A stretch of 64,000 bases of DNA from contig NW_027288588.1 in assembly GCF_037038585.1 (NCBI RefSeq), forward strand, positions 620,001 to 684,000, in the 5' to 3' direction. Position 1 is the stretch's first letter, and each line of letters opens with the position of its first letter. Source of the stretch: Patagioenas fasciata. Lineage: Eukaryota; Chordata; Aves; Columbiformes; Columbidae. The notes beneath the pieces are model-generated. The model saw only the letters and a program-made list of their open reading frames with translations. It ran no database searches and had not been told where the DNA came from. Positions 23,013-33,935 of the stretch are shown here, one piece after another. The position numbers were made by a program, and so were the translations under genes.

Positions 23013-23480
23013 CCACCAAGCTGAGTGGTGTCGTCGATGCGCTGGAGGGAAGGGGTGGCATCCAGAGGGACCTGGACAGGCTGGGGGGTCCATGTGAACC
23101 TCATGAAATTCCACCAGGCCAAGTGCAAGGTCCTGCACCTGGGTCAGGGCAATACCCAGTACCAGCACAGACTGGGGGAGGATGGATGGATGGATGGATG
23201 GATGGATGGATGGATGGATGGATGGATAGCAACCCTGTGGAGAAGGGCTGGTGGGTGACAAAAGGGACATAAGCTGGCAATGTGCACTCGCACCCAGAAA
23301 GCCAAGTGTCTTCTGGGCCACATCACCAGCAGGTGGAGGGAGGGGATGCTCCCCCTCTGCTCTGCTCTCCTGGGGCTCCCCAGAGAACCGAGTCCAACTC
23401 TGGGTTGTCCGGCACAAGACAGACATGGACCCCAGGGGCTCTGTCCCTCTGTCACCAGTGCTGCCTCAGTCCCACCCTGC
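23013..23480 (+). mobile_element. CR1 LINE fragment with internal GGAT microsatellite
   Basis: Matches CR1 ORF2 after the catalytic box: AAGCTGAGTGGTGTCGTCGA at 23019, [19 protein letters not shown] in translation from 23097, then CACCAGCAGGTGGAGGGAGG near 23324. A GGAT run (23180-23227) replaces the usual GGATGGATT-like sequence inside the element. Confidence 0.85.
23180..23227 (+). repeat. GGAT microsatellite, 12 units
   Basis: Perfect tetranucleotide run inside a CR1 fragment. Confidence 0.97.
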
Positions 23481-24049
23481 TCCCTCCAGCATTTTAGAAC
23501 GATCCTAAAACCCAACCTGTGGCTGGTGATGCCAACCCAGGCGATGTGTGGGTCAAAAATCACCATCACATATATTAACCCTCCTAAAACCAACATGGAA
23601 ATGGCAGATGTTTGTGCCTCCTTGTGTGGATGCAGCTCTGGCTGCCTCGTCCCGCATCCCACCCTTGCAGCTCCAGGACAGACCCCACACTGGTGGCCCT
23701 GCCTGCATCTCCCGTCCCAGAACAGCCAAAGGAGCCGCTTGTTTTGGCCTCCAACTGGCTGATTTAGCCTGGTTCCCTTTCTCCATGAAGGATAAAACGC
23801 GGTGCTGAGGCTCCGGTGTCAGTCCCAGCCTGTGCCTACCCTTCGTTGTGTGTCATTTCATGTGATTTTGATCACATCCTTGAAAACAAAAAGAACCTCC
23901 AACCCACTCAATCTCAGCCCTCCCAAGGCAGAGATATTTCCGTGTGGTGAACGCTCTCATGCAAATTCTCCCATGTCCTATTTTAGGTTTCTCGCCGGCA
24001 CCGGCTGCAGACAACTGCGCTGGAGCTCCTGTCAAGCCTTAGACAAGGG

Positions 24050-24455
24050 TCTCAGGGATATGGGTCAGTGCCAGGGGTGGGTTATGGTTGGGTTCCATGA
24101 TCTTGAGGGTCTTTTCCAACCAAAATGATTAATGAGTTTTTAGGGTTTATCCCAAATGATGGGAACCCCCGGTTCCAGCTCTGCTCTTTACCACATACCT
24201 TTTAGAGGCTGAAGAGGAAGGAGACGCAACACCTCAGCATACGGAGGGTCTTCCCCAAAGCTTCCCAGTGTCCCTTCTGTCTCCTCTGCACATCAGGGCA
24301 GGGCACAAGGGACAAAGTACCACCAGCACGCTCTGAAAGGTCATCATTTCTACCAACTGCAACCTGATCTGGGTGAAGATGTCCCTGCTCATGGCAGAGG
24401 TTGGACTGCATGAACTGTGAAGGTCCCTTCCAACCCAAACTGTTCTGTGAGTCTG
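24050..24455 (+). mobile_element. CR1 LINE 3' tail pieces
   Basis: Two short CR1 3' ends on the plus strand. One ends at 24130 (TTGAGGGTCTTTTCCAACC followed by AAAATGATT). The other is at 24360-24455 (GAAGATGTCCCTGCTCATGG, then TGAAGGTCCCTTCCAACCC). Both are truncated to the last 100 bases or so. Confidence 0.75.
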
Positions 24456-24471
24456 GTGGCTGCACTCCAGT

Positions 24472-24852
24472 GGCGGGGATTCAGTTCAGGAGGGACCCAG
24501 GTTTTCAGGAATGCGGACCCAGGAGTTTGGGAGAGAGGACCCAGGAGTCCGGGAAAGGGACCCAGGAGTTCAGGCAGGGATTCAGGTCAGGAGGGACCCA
24601 GGAGTTCGGGAAAGGGACCCAGGAGTTCGGGAGAGAGGACCCAGGAGTTCAGGTGGGGATTTAGTTCAGGAGGGACCCAGGAGTTGGGGAGGGACCCAGG
24701 AATTTGGGAAAGGGACCCAGGAGTCCTGGAGAGGGGACCCAGGAGTTCGGGAAAGGGGACCCAGGGGTACCCCTAAGGACCCAGTAGTTGGGGGGGGACC
24801 CAGGAGTGCCCCAAGGGACCCAGGAGTTCGGGAGAGAGGACCCAGGCGTCCG
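24472..24852 (+). repeat. Minisatellite with GGGACCCAGGAGTTCGGG-type units
   Basis: About 15 imperfect units of roughly 20-28 bp, each with a GGACCCAGGAGT core and an A/G-rich spacer. Open in more than one frame because of its repeat structure. It abuts the CpG-rich stretch at 24860. Confidence 0.9.
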
Positions 24853-24859
24853 GGCGATC

Positions 24860-25125
24860 CCGCTGCGTGGCCACGCCCCCCATCACCCCGCCCCCCTCTC
24901 CTTGGCCCCGCCCCCTCCGCCCCTGCACCGCGCGGGCTCCGTCCCTCTCCTCCCCCCCCGCCCCCCCTGTGCTCCGGGTGCCGAGTTCGAATCCCCCCGC
25001 AGCCGCCTCCTCCCCCCGCTCCCTCGGTGTGCGGGGCCTTCCGGGAGCGCTGCGTGCGGGGCAACGCGGGGCGGGAGCCCCCGGCGCCCCCGGGATGCGT
25101 GAGGGCGGCCGGCAGGGCCTGCGGC
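24860..25125. promoter_or_regulatory. CpG-rich stretch with GC boxes
   Basis: Several CCGCCC and CCCCGCCCC motifs (Sp1-type on the minus strand) between 24885 and 24965 and dense CpG to 25125. It could be a promoter remnant. No associated exon is recognised, and a solo LTR begins directly after it. Confidence 0.4.
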
Positions 25126-25628
25126 TGAGAGGAATCAACCTGACAAGAGGTTTTGTTCCATGGAACAGGACAGGATGGGTCTTCCCTGAATATCGCTGGA
25201 TCTCTTACAGTTGGATTAATATTAGGATGGCAACCAGCCCTGTAGCCATAGAACTCTTGTAATCAGTAACCAAACTCTGTTCTTAAAGCTGGCATAGATT
25301 TATGGTATATTCTTACAAGGCAGGTAACTGTAACCGAGCCTTATTCTTAAGGTGGACATAGATTTACGATATATTCTTTTAAAGTTGGTACCGTAGAAAA
25401 TAACTGATAATTGTAGCATCTTTTAGATAGGAAGTTTGTGTTATTACAGGTGTGGAATATTCTAATGGTTGTCAGGGGTGTAATGAATATGTATGTGACT
25501 GACTTGTATAATAAGGTATGGTCTGAATCAGCTGTTGGAAGCTTTGGGTGTGAACCCCTGGTTTCCCAGCGCTGGAATAAAGCACCGCATGGAACTGTGC
25601 CTGTGGTTCTGTGTCCTGATTGCTGACA
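25126..25628 (+). mobile_element. Solo LTR of an avian endogenous retrovirus, family D
   Basis: A fossil of about 503 bp from TGAGAGGAATCAACC to TGATTGCTGACA. AATAAA lies at 25577, followed by a GTG/TTC-rich tail as in an R-U5 region. The A+T content contrasts sharply with the CpG-rich flank before it. No internal retroviral sequence adjoins. It lies just past the 3' end of the CCDC81-like gene, in the opposite orientation. Limits are approximate. Confidence 0.65.
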
Positions 25629-25657
25629 TTAGCACAAATCACAACTGCATTTTTCAC

Positions 25658-25680
25658 ATCCTCCTCCTCCTCCTCCTCCC
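25658..25680 (+). repeat. CTC microsatellite
   Basis: Short pure trinucleotide run between the solo LTR and the end of the CCDC81-like gene. Confidence 0.9.
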
Positions 25681-25712
25681 GCTCCTGTCCGGGATGTGCA
25701 GCTGCAGCAGGC

Positions 25713-28700
25713 TCAGTGCCAGGGCCACAAGGTGCAGGGGCACCAAGAGCGGGGCCGCAGCCGAGCGGGTCCAGCAGAGCCTTGGGGAGGGCTGCCCTTG
25801 GAGCAGGGCCGGAGCTCCAGCCCTCTCCCTGCAGGCCTTGCCCTGCCCCCCCAGCGCTCACCCACTGTCCAGCGCAGCCTCACAGCCACCAAGGAAACAC
25901 CCACAGCGTGAGACCCAGCGGTTTGCAGGGGGGGCTTTACTGATGGGGGCAAGAGCTGGTGCCAGCAGCCTGGCCGGCACTGGCGCTCATCACGCCGGAG
26001 AAGGCTCTTGCTGGACGTCTCTCTCGCGAGCCTCAGCGCCTGAGACGGTCTCCTGGCACTGGCCGACGTGGAGCAGATCCGCTCTCCAGAGCTGCGGAGT
26101 TGAGTACAAAGCTCTGCAGTCTTGTATGCACAGAGGTGCAGAGCAACAAGTCTGGTCAGGACACCTGCGGTGGGATCTGCTGCTGTCTGGAGAGAGCAGG
26201 TCCAGGTCCCTGGGGTGCAGTCCCACCCTGCTGCTCTCCGTGCCCCCAGGGCTGTCAGGAAAACACCCTCTTTGCCCAGCTCTGGCCTGAAGCTGGCCCA
26301 CAGCCCCTTTTGCAGAGGCGAGCACTCCAAAAGGCAAACACTCAACTGGGAATGCTCTTTCCCCAGTTGTTTTTCACGGCCTGCGGTACCTGGGCCTCCC
26401 ATTGCTCTGGCTCTTTTTTCCAGGCCTTTGGCGGTGCCACTGCTGCGCTTCTGCTCTATCTTGCTGCACAAGGACTCCCAGAGCTTGCGTGTTTCCTCCT
26501 CCGTGCACGCGCGGGGCTGCGCCTGCAGGACCACGGCAATGCAGCAGCAGGCAGTGTTGGTGTCCCTGGCAGGGGCTGGGGGGATTTCAGCGCCCCCCCT
26601 CCCTCCTGCCCCTTCTTTTCAGCCTCTCCATCAGCCCTGCTTTGCTCACGGTCCCGACTGCAGAGCCTTTCTGCAACGACCCCTGAGCCAAGGGAGCGCG
26701 GGGCTGAAAGCAACCCGGCTGCTTGCTGTCCCAGACCAGCCTGGCCGCACCGTTGCGCCGTCGCCATTACAAACGCCACCACATCGAGCCTTGGGGACGT
26801 ACCGGTCCTGCCCTCCTCTCCCCCGCCTTGGCAGGGGGTGCAGCCTGGGGTGCAGCTTCCCGCAGGTGTTGGCTGCTGCCTGCCTCTTTCCCCGACCGTT
26901 CCCAGCGCAGCACGGCCAGCTCGCTGCAGACACACAGCGGGAGGAGGTGGTGTGAGCACAGGAGCGCGCTCCAGCCGGGCTCCCAGCTGGGCGCCAGCCG
27001 CGGCCGCAGGAGCGGCTCTGCCGAGAGGCCGGTGCCAGGAGAAGCGGCTCTCTCCCGCGGGGCTGCGGGGAGCAGGAGGAAGGGACTGCGGGAGAGGAAG
27101 CGCTGCCCGTGTCCGGAGAGATTTACCACTGGAGCTTGTCCTGCAGATCCAGCTGCTCATCCCTCTCCCCTCTCCTCTTGCGGGCCACCTGCCCCAGGAT
27201 GCAGGTCACCACCTCCCGCAGGGCCCGGTCTGTCCGTGGGGAAAGGCTCCTGCAACAGCAAGGACAAAGTCTCCCTGACTCTGCAGCTGGGACCGTCCTG
27301 CCTCTTCCCACACTCAGCCCCACAGCTATGCGGCCCCGTTCTGCCCCACAGCCCCCTGGAGGCAGGAGGGGTTTCAAGCCCCTGCTCTGGCCCCTGCCGT
27401 GGGGTCTAACCCAGCCCGTTCCCGTGGCTGCAGAAATCCCCGGGCGCCCTGTGCAGCCCCGTGGCTCGGGGGTTGGCTCCCTGTACCCACCACCTCTGGC
27501 TCACCCCCACCGCCCCAGGGCTCGGCTGGAGCGGGCACACTCGTACCGCTTCGGGGGGACGCTGTTGTCCTCAGGGACTGTGGGGGGCTCTTCTCCGGCC
27601 TCTTCCCAGTCCTCCATAATGGTCCTGATCTCCAGCAGGTCACAGCTGGACTCGTCTGACTCCACGCTGCTCGGGGAGCTGTCTGAGGAGCACTCGGGGG
27701 AGCTGGATTCCTGCACAGGAGGAGACTCTCACACAACAGCCCCGCACCCGGAGGGTGCTGCTTCCCAGCACGCAGACCCCAGAACACTTCTGGATGGACC
27801 ACAGGGGACAGGGAGAACCGGGAGAAGGAGCTCAGCAGGCCCTGGGGTGACCTCTGAGTGTCACCAGCGTTTCACTGCAACTCTGTGTCCCCCTTCTTGC
27901 TCAGGAAGGGCAGCATCACCCGCCCGGCTCTGCTGCAGCAACGCTGCTGTGACGGCTTGGGTGCCAGAGGTGCTTTGCGGCCTCAGCCGCCCCGCGGGAG
28001 AAAGTGCTCTTCTTCTGCAGGAATCCCAAGTACCTGGCTCCTCTGCATCTCCTCTGGGTTTTCTGCCTCTCCTTCCACACCGGGTGTCTCCTTTTCTGCC
28101 TCGGCCTTTGCTTTCATTGCTCCGGCTGACGGCCGTTTACTTTTTTCCCCTACCGCCGCCTCCTTTTTCTCCTTTTCCTCTCCTTCCAGGAATTTCTGGA
28201 TATACTGTGGAAGCTTCTCCTCTTTCTTCTTCTGCCGTTTATTCTGGAGGCCGAATGAAATGCAATAGCAGGCAGCATCAGTCTGTCCTGCCACGGCTGA
28301 GCTGTTTCCCTCCCTTCCCTCCCTTCTCTTCTGCCTCGCTGTCCACGCTGGTTTGCTCCCAGGTTCCCGCAGGCTCCACCGAGGAGCCCGTCTGGAATGA
28401 CCAGGGAGATCGGCCACCACCGGGCTACAAACCAGCCGGCAGCTGGCGAGCCCAGACCAGCCCTGCAGCCACCGGGCCGACAGAAACAGCACCACGTGAG
28501 GGCTCTGGGGGTGTTTCCAGGCTACTGGAAGTGACAAGTATATTCTCAACTGACAGTGACCCGCCTCTCTCCAAGCAAACACCAAAGCAACCGGTCAGTG
28601 GTCCCGTGAACACCCAGTGAAGAATCTTGTGAGCACCGGCATGTGTGGAGCAACGCTGCTCTACAGTCCAGTAGGATGTGCTCCTGCAGCATCCGGTGTC

Positions 28701-31700
28701 GGGTACCTTTTCTCTCCTCTCAATGGCTCTGGCTATGAAGTCCACTTCTCTGGGGGCAACCAGAGGCGGTAGCTTTCCTTTCTCCTCCTTTTCCTTCAAG
28801 CAGCTCCTCTGGATGACCGGTAGCTGCCTGCAAAGACACAACAGGGCGTGTTGGCAGGAGCGCAGGAGGAGCTGGTTCTGCATCCTGTGCTTCCAGGTGG
28901 CGCCCCTGCTTCTGCAGCAGAACGGGCTCTGCTCACATCCTTGTGATCAAGTCCCCAGGCACAGAGAAGACCCCAAGCTGTCAGCCTCGGATGTGCCCAA
29001 CAGCCCCCCTGCAACCCAGGATGCCCAGGTCTCGGCCCTCTCTTGCTGGAGCACCCAGAGGAACAGGGTCCTGTGCCCGGAGATAGCGCTACGCCCTGTA
29101 CGGGCAGGTTGGGCGCTGGGGACACAGTGTCAAAGGGGGGAGGACACGACCCCACGGAAAAGCCATCCTGCCACTGAGCTCTCCGTAAGACAGGCGTCAG
29201 CGCAGAAGAGGCTCCTGGTTGCTCAGGGCCATCCTCTGCAGTAACTAACTGCAGAACTCTGTTCTCAGCAAACAGGAAGGCCAGGCTCATTTCAACCTGA
29301 AGGGAAAGCCAAAATGACCTTCTGCTCCTGGAACGAGCCTTTGCACTTGGCTACTCAAGAGATCTGCACATCGGAAGGGAAGAAAGAAATGGTGGTGCCA
29401 GCAGAGTCTGCCAAGAAGCTGCAGACACTGCCATGAGCAAGAAACCGTGAGTCAGTGGGACGTGGGCAAAGCGCACGTGGGGTGTTTCCGGGAGGAACGT
29501 CTCGCTCCCACAGAGACCGGAGCAGGGGGCCACGCTCACCCGTTTCTGCGAGTGTCTCACCTGGCGCGAGGCTCACTCCCCTCGGCTTTCTGACCCTGCT
29601 CCGGCGTCACAGTCAGGGCAGGTAACCGATGTGGAGGAAGCCTGGCTCGACGGAGGAGGCGCTTCCCGGCAGCATCCTCTAGAAACGGGAAAGGAGACGG
29701 TTCTTCAGAACAGCATCTCGGTGTTGTTCTGGGAACCGGGTGCCACTCGTGTGCCAGTTCCAAGGAGAGTGACGTGCGGGTCTGCTCAGGGCTGTGGTAA
29801 CACTGGGGAAGGTGGTCCTTTTCATCCCTTTGGGGGAAAGCCATGTTTCCTGGGAGGTCTTAGGCCTTTTCTGACACTGGTTTTTCATCCAACGCCCCAT
29901 GCCTACAGTGCACCGTTATTCCCTGGGGAAGACTGTTTGCATGGCTTTCTCTCATCTGTGTGCTGAAATGGGGGGTTCCATGGGAGATACTGGTGCTGTC
30001 CAGGAGTCATTCTGGGGAGGGGAATCATTTATCTCAAGGGAACCCGGCTCTGGGGTTTCTGCCTTGGTCCTGTGCACACAGATTTGCTGCTGGGGCAGGT
30101 TCACACCACAGGCCGTCACCTTTTCCCTTCACACATCCGTTCAGGTCTATCAGCGCTGGCACTTTGGGCACGGTCTCAAGTTGGTACCTGGCAGAGGAAG
30201 AAGGCAGCAGGCTGAAGAAAGGACACCACGTTGTTTCCCACCGCAGCCCAACCCGGAGGGACGCAGCAGAAGCTCCAGTGCCGGGAGAGGCCCCGTCAGC
30301 CTGTGCCCGCGTTTCTCCATCCTTCCCTGAGAATGGCCGTCCTCCCACAAAACCCCCTTGCTGCTGCTGGGGAAATGACTCTGCTCATCGTGCACATGGA
30401 GAGCAGAGTATTATCTAGTGCTCTGGTTTTCTAAGACGCCTTTGAATTCTGATCTTGCCCTCCGAGTTCCTCGTAGAGCCTTGCAGATTAACGTTTCCGG
30501 ACCTAAGAGCAGTCTCTCCCAGAGAGGAAAGAAAAGGAGCAGGAGAAACGTAGCGGGAAATGTTGCCTAAATGCGTCTCTAGGCCCACAGCAGGACAGAT
30601 GCAGAAGCTGTGCCACTGTCCCCCGTTCCTCCAAGTGAAGTCAAACGTACCATGGCAGGACGACAACACGTCCAGAAGAGGTCTGGGAAGCAGCGGTGTC
30701 ATGGCGTGAGATGACCGAGTCCCTCATCTCCGGCATCTGCAACGAGGACAGAGGCGGATGACGGGAGGAGCGGACGCTGGGAAGGGCCGGCTGCTCGCTC
30801 CGCCTCAGCCCAGCGCCAGCAAAGAGCCAGAGCCGCCCAAGGGCTCTGGGCTCAGCAAGCCTTGCCCTGCCTGTGCCTCTGCTCCCGGCCCCCAGAGTGG
30901 GGCACGCAGCGCTCCCCGCCATCAACGCCGGCCTTTTCTCGCAAAGGGCAGCTCCTCTGGGGGCGGCTCTTGCAAAGCCGGGCCATTGCACGCCAGGGAG
31001 GTGCTCTGCAGAGAGCCTGCTGTGCTCTAGAGCTCCAGGAGCCCAGGGGCTGAACGAGGCATGGCCGGCCAGGGGAAAGCAGCCCCCAGAAAGCATTTCA
31101 GAAGCAGCAGGAGTGGCGCTGGGAAAGTGAAAATCCTACCTCGAGAAGAGCTTGCAGCATCTTGCCAGCGCCATTCAGCCTTTCCAGAAAGTCTAAGTAA
31201 AATCTCATTTTCACGTCTTTTCCCTGGACAATCAGCACGCCCACGTCCCTCCAGATGATGGCAACGTTCTGCCCGTTCTCTACGCAGGCATGGAAAAGGT
31301 GCGTGGTCCTTTCCATGTAGAGCTGCACGGTGCCCTCAGAGACAGCGTTCTCTGAGGCTATCTGAGCATACGGCAGTTGCTCGAAATCTTGGTGGCCTGA
31401 AAGACGAGAGAAGAGGAACACATGAGCTTGCAGACCTGCTGGGCAGGCTACAATCAAAGGTCTGCAGCCTCCAGGCCCTCGGGCAACACTTTGGTACTGG
31501 GCTGCCTGGCTGGGCCAGCGCCTCTGAGGAGACGCTCGGCTTGTCCCTTCCTCTTAAAGTGGGCAGTGAGGTGCGGAGCAGACAGCGGTGGCTTCTCTGA
31601 TAAAGAAAGGGAAACACAGAGTCTTAGGCACTTGGTGGGAAGAAGAGTGACTGCGGGACAAAGTGGGGAGATAGGCGCCAGGTCCCAGGGCAGCTGGAGG

Positions 31701-33706
31701 GTGCCAGCCCACACTCGGTGCTGTCTTTGTCTTTAGAGAGAAACGCACCCCAAACACAGCCCCAAGCTCCTGGTGCTCCCCGGGGTCCCACAACAGCTGC
31801 CCCAAAGGCAGCAGTGACCAGAAGGTGCAGGTGTCCCGCCAGTGGCTTTTGGAAGGAACCGTCTTTCCCCCCTGGGTTTCCCCTGCTTTTCCCCCGTGCA
31901 AGGAGGCTGAGGGAGCTGGAAGAGCCCCGGCATTTGCCTGGACGAGGTCTAGAGCAGCGGAAAGGGGGAGCAAGAGTTGAAGCATCATGGAACCAGAAGA
32001 CACCACACCAAGGAAGCTGTGAGGGACCCTGTTGTGGAAGCAGGACAAAGAGAGTGCGCTCTTAGCTGCATTGTCCTCTGGCGATTCTTTAAAACAAACA
32101 GCTGGGCAGGGTCCTTCCACAGCCGGCCGGCTTTGTCGAGTGGAGCTCTTGGCAGGGCCGCGGTGGGTGGTTGGTGCTCCCCTCAGTCACCTCTGGAGAG
32201 CACAGCACCCCTCCCACCCTGCTCAAGGCCAGCGCCGCTTTCACGCTGCTCACCAGGAAAGTCTGTGCAAGCACAGCGGAGCTCACGGTCCTGCGCAACA
32301 GCCTTTTCAGGTTGGAACACGGGTCTCTCCACGATCACCAGATCCTGGTCACTGAGGGCTACTCGCTTCGTGACAACCGCAAAAGTCCCGATTCCGGGAA
32401 CGCGGACAGCCTGGAACAGAGGAGATGGCGGATGGGAAGAAGCCTTGGAGGGGCAGACGGGTGACTTGTCAGAGGAGGCTGATGGTGCTTAGTGCCCTGC
32501 CCTGGCCTGAGGTACAAAGGAGCAAGATGGGCTCCTTGGGAGAACACAAACAGGGGCTGCGCTTTTCCCTCGCACCCCCCTTCAGCTACGAAGAACCAAA
32601 TAGGTGAGGGAAAGCTGACAAACACCCTCTGGCTCAATCAGATAGAAGGCAGGGGGTTCCCACGCTTGGAATAAATCCAGATGTGTCCCAGGCTTCTAGG
32701 TTTTCACATGCAACTCTGACGGGGGGACCTTCTTGTACATCTGAATGGACAGAGAAGGTGTCCATGTCACTGTGTGCATTGCAGTGTTGTGCTGGGGCGT
32801 TGCTCCTGCTTTCAACGCAGGGGAAGAACAGCTGCACCCGATGGCAAAGGGCTGTCAGGACTTGATCAGCGTTCATCAGGGTGTGAGGGGAGAAGGAGGT
32901 GAGGCCCACCTGGTGGAGAGCCAGCTGCAGGCTGAGGTGATACGATGTGCTGGCCCAAATCTTAGCGAACTCTGGAAGAACAAGGGAAAGACCCGTCATG
33001 CTCTGAGGCAGCAAGCTCAAGACCATTCGGCCCACTCCTGTCCAAGGAGCGATGCATCTTTCACTCAGGCATTTCAGGTGGTCTCTCTCCAGCCCGGCAA
33101 GAACCAAGGGACACCTCATGCTGCCTCCAAGGGGCTCCTTTCCTTGCGGGTGCAGCTCTCCAGGGTGTGACCCACTCCCACGGGAAGCCGGCAGTGCTCT
33201 GCCCTGCCCGCGGGGGCACGGGGCTGCGCTCCACGCGGCTCTCGGAGGCTCAGGGCAGGCCCTGGTGTCTCCCCAGCAGGGGCCGGTTTTGCCGGGTCAC
33301 ATCTCTGAACACACAGAGCCCACGTGGCCCACGAGCACCTTCAGCTCTTCCATTCAGACGTGAGCTCAGCGTGGGCAATGCCCAGCGCCAGGCAAGGGCA
33401 GCCCCTTGGGGTCAGGGGCTTCTGCCTGGGCTGCCCCAGGAAGGCAGGGGCCACGTCAGGGAGGGAACCAGGAGCCCTGGCTGCCACATCAGCCCCTCAG
33501 CCCTTTGGGATGGTCACGCAGGTCCCTCCTTGCAGTCACCACTCCTGAGCAACCACCCCCCACAGTCCTCGGGTTTCCATGCCTGATTTCAGAGATGTCC
33601 TTGACCCAGACACACATGTGAAATTGGGCCTGAAGGCCTTACCATAACGCTCCAGCTTCTCAATAGTTGGGCTCAGGTGAGGCTGCAAGAAGAGCTGTCT
33701 TGCCAT
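25713..33706 (-). CDS. CCDC81-like protein with two HU-like domains, 14 exons
   Basis: Modelled exons, 5' to 3' on the minus strand: 33706-33643, 32971-32910, 32410-32254, 31396-31140, 30736-30651, 30187-30120, 29678-29561, 28911-28707, 28243-28034, 27710-27547, 27249-27127, 26923-26803, 26522-26390, 26113-25713. All have GT-AG borders and every phase joins, giving 2169 bases, about 722 residues (human CCDC81, about 650). The start is MARQLFLQPHLSPTIEKLER. Residues 22-95 match the first HU-like domain of CCDC81 (EFAKIWASTSYHLSLQLALH, then VRVPGIGTFAVV and RPVFQPEKAVAQ). Residues 95-180 match the second (ENGQNVAIIWRDVGVLIVQG and KMRFYLDFLERLNGAGKMLQ). DSVISRHDTAASQTSS follows, as in the family. 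Residues 340-409 are Lys/Glu-rich and probably coiled; 410-460 are Ser/Glu-rich. The C-terminal third is not recognised. CCDC81 is known as a centrosomal protein; the role here is inferred. Start codon and last exon are the least certain parts. Confidence 0.85.
31140..31396 (-). CDS. Exon 4 of the CCDC81-like gene: second HU-like domain
   Basis: The best preserved exon, 257 bases, opening after a CTCGTCTTTCAG acceptor and ending in GAG before GTAGGA. It encodes LPYAQIASENAVSEGTVQLY, a helical stretch with ERTTHLFHACVENGQNV, and the strand-rich VGVLIVQGKDVKMRFYLDFL. CCDC81 in other vertebrates has QNVEF, IGVL and KVKMKFYKDFL at the same places. This exon alone identifies the family. Confidence 0.9.
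32254..32410 (-). CDS. Exon 3 of the CCDC81-like gene: core of the first HU-like domain
   Basis: 157 bases between CTCTGTTCCAG and GTGAGC. It encodes AVRVPGIGTFAVVTKRVALS and DLVIVERPVFQPEKAVAQDR. The VxxPGxGTF and RPVF motifs are the hallmark of the first HU-like domain of CCDC81. Starts in phase 0 and ends in phase 1. Confidence 0.88.
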
Positions 33707-33769
33707 CTTAGTTCCACTCCTGCTTCAAGTCAACAACTGCAGAGAGTGGCTGGACAATGGCTTTACTGC

Positions 33770-33935
33770 TTCTCCTTGTCCTCGTCCTTCTCCTCCTCCT
33801 TCTTCTCCTGATCCTTCTTCTCCTTCTCCTTCTCCTCCTCCTCCTTCTTTTTCTCTCCTCCTCCTCCTCCTTCTCCTTCTCCACCCTTCACCTCCTTGGT
33901 GCTGTCCTGCTCCCTCTCTCCGCCTTCTCCTCCTC
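33770..33935. repeat. Pyrimidine-rich tract (purine-rich on the gene strand)
   Basis: An almost pure run of TCC, TTC and CTC triplets on the plus strand, beginning 64 bases upstream of the CCDC81-like start codon. On the gene strand it is GAG/GAA-rich and could form a triplex. It may lie in the 5' UTR or core promoter, but could simply be a simple repeat. Confidence 0.85.

Noticed and set aside
24978-25000. GAGTTCGAATCCCCCC, like a tRNA T-loop and B box
   Set aside because: No A box, acceptor stem or anticodon arm can be placed upstream; the surroundings are C-rich low-complexity sequence.
25959-27278. Plus-strand open frame of 439 codons
   Set aside because: Antisense to exons 11-14 of the CCDC81-like gene; G+C bias keeps the frame open.
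27109-28620. Plus-strand open frame of 503 codons
   Set aside because: It runs antisense to exons 9-11 of the CCDC81-like gene and across its introns; the splice-consistent minus-strand model explains the region better.
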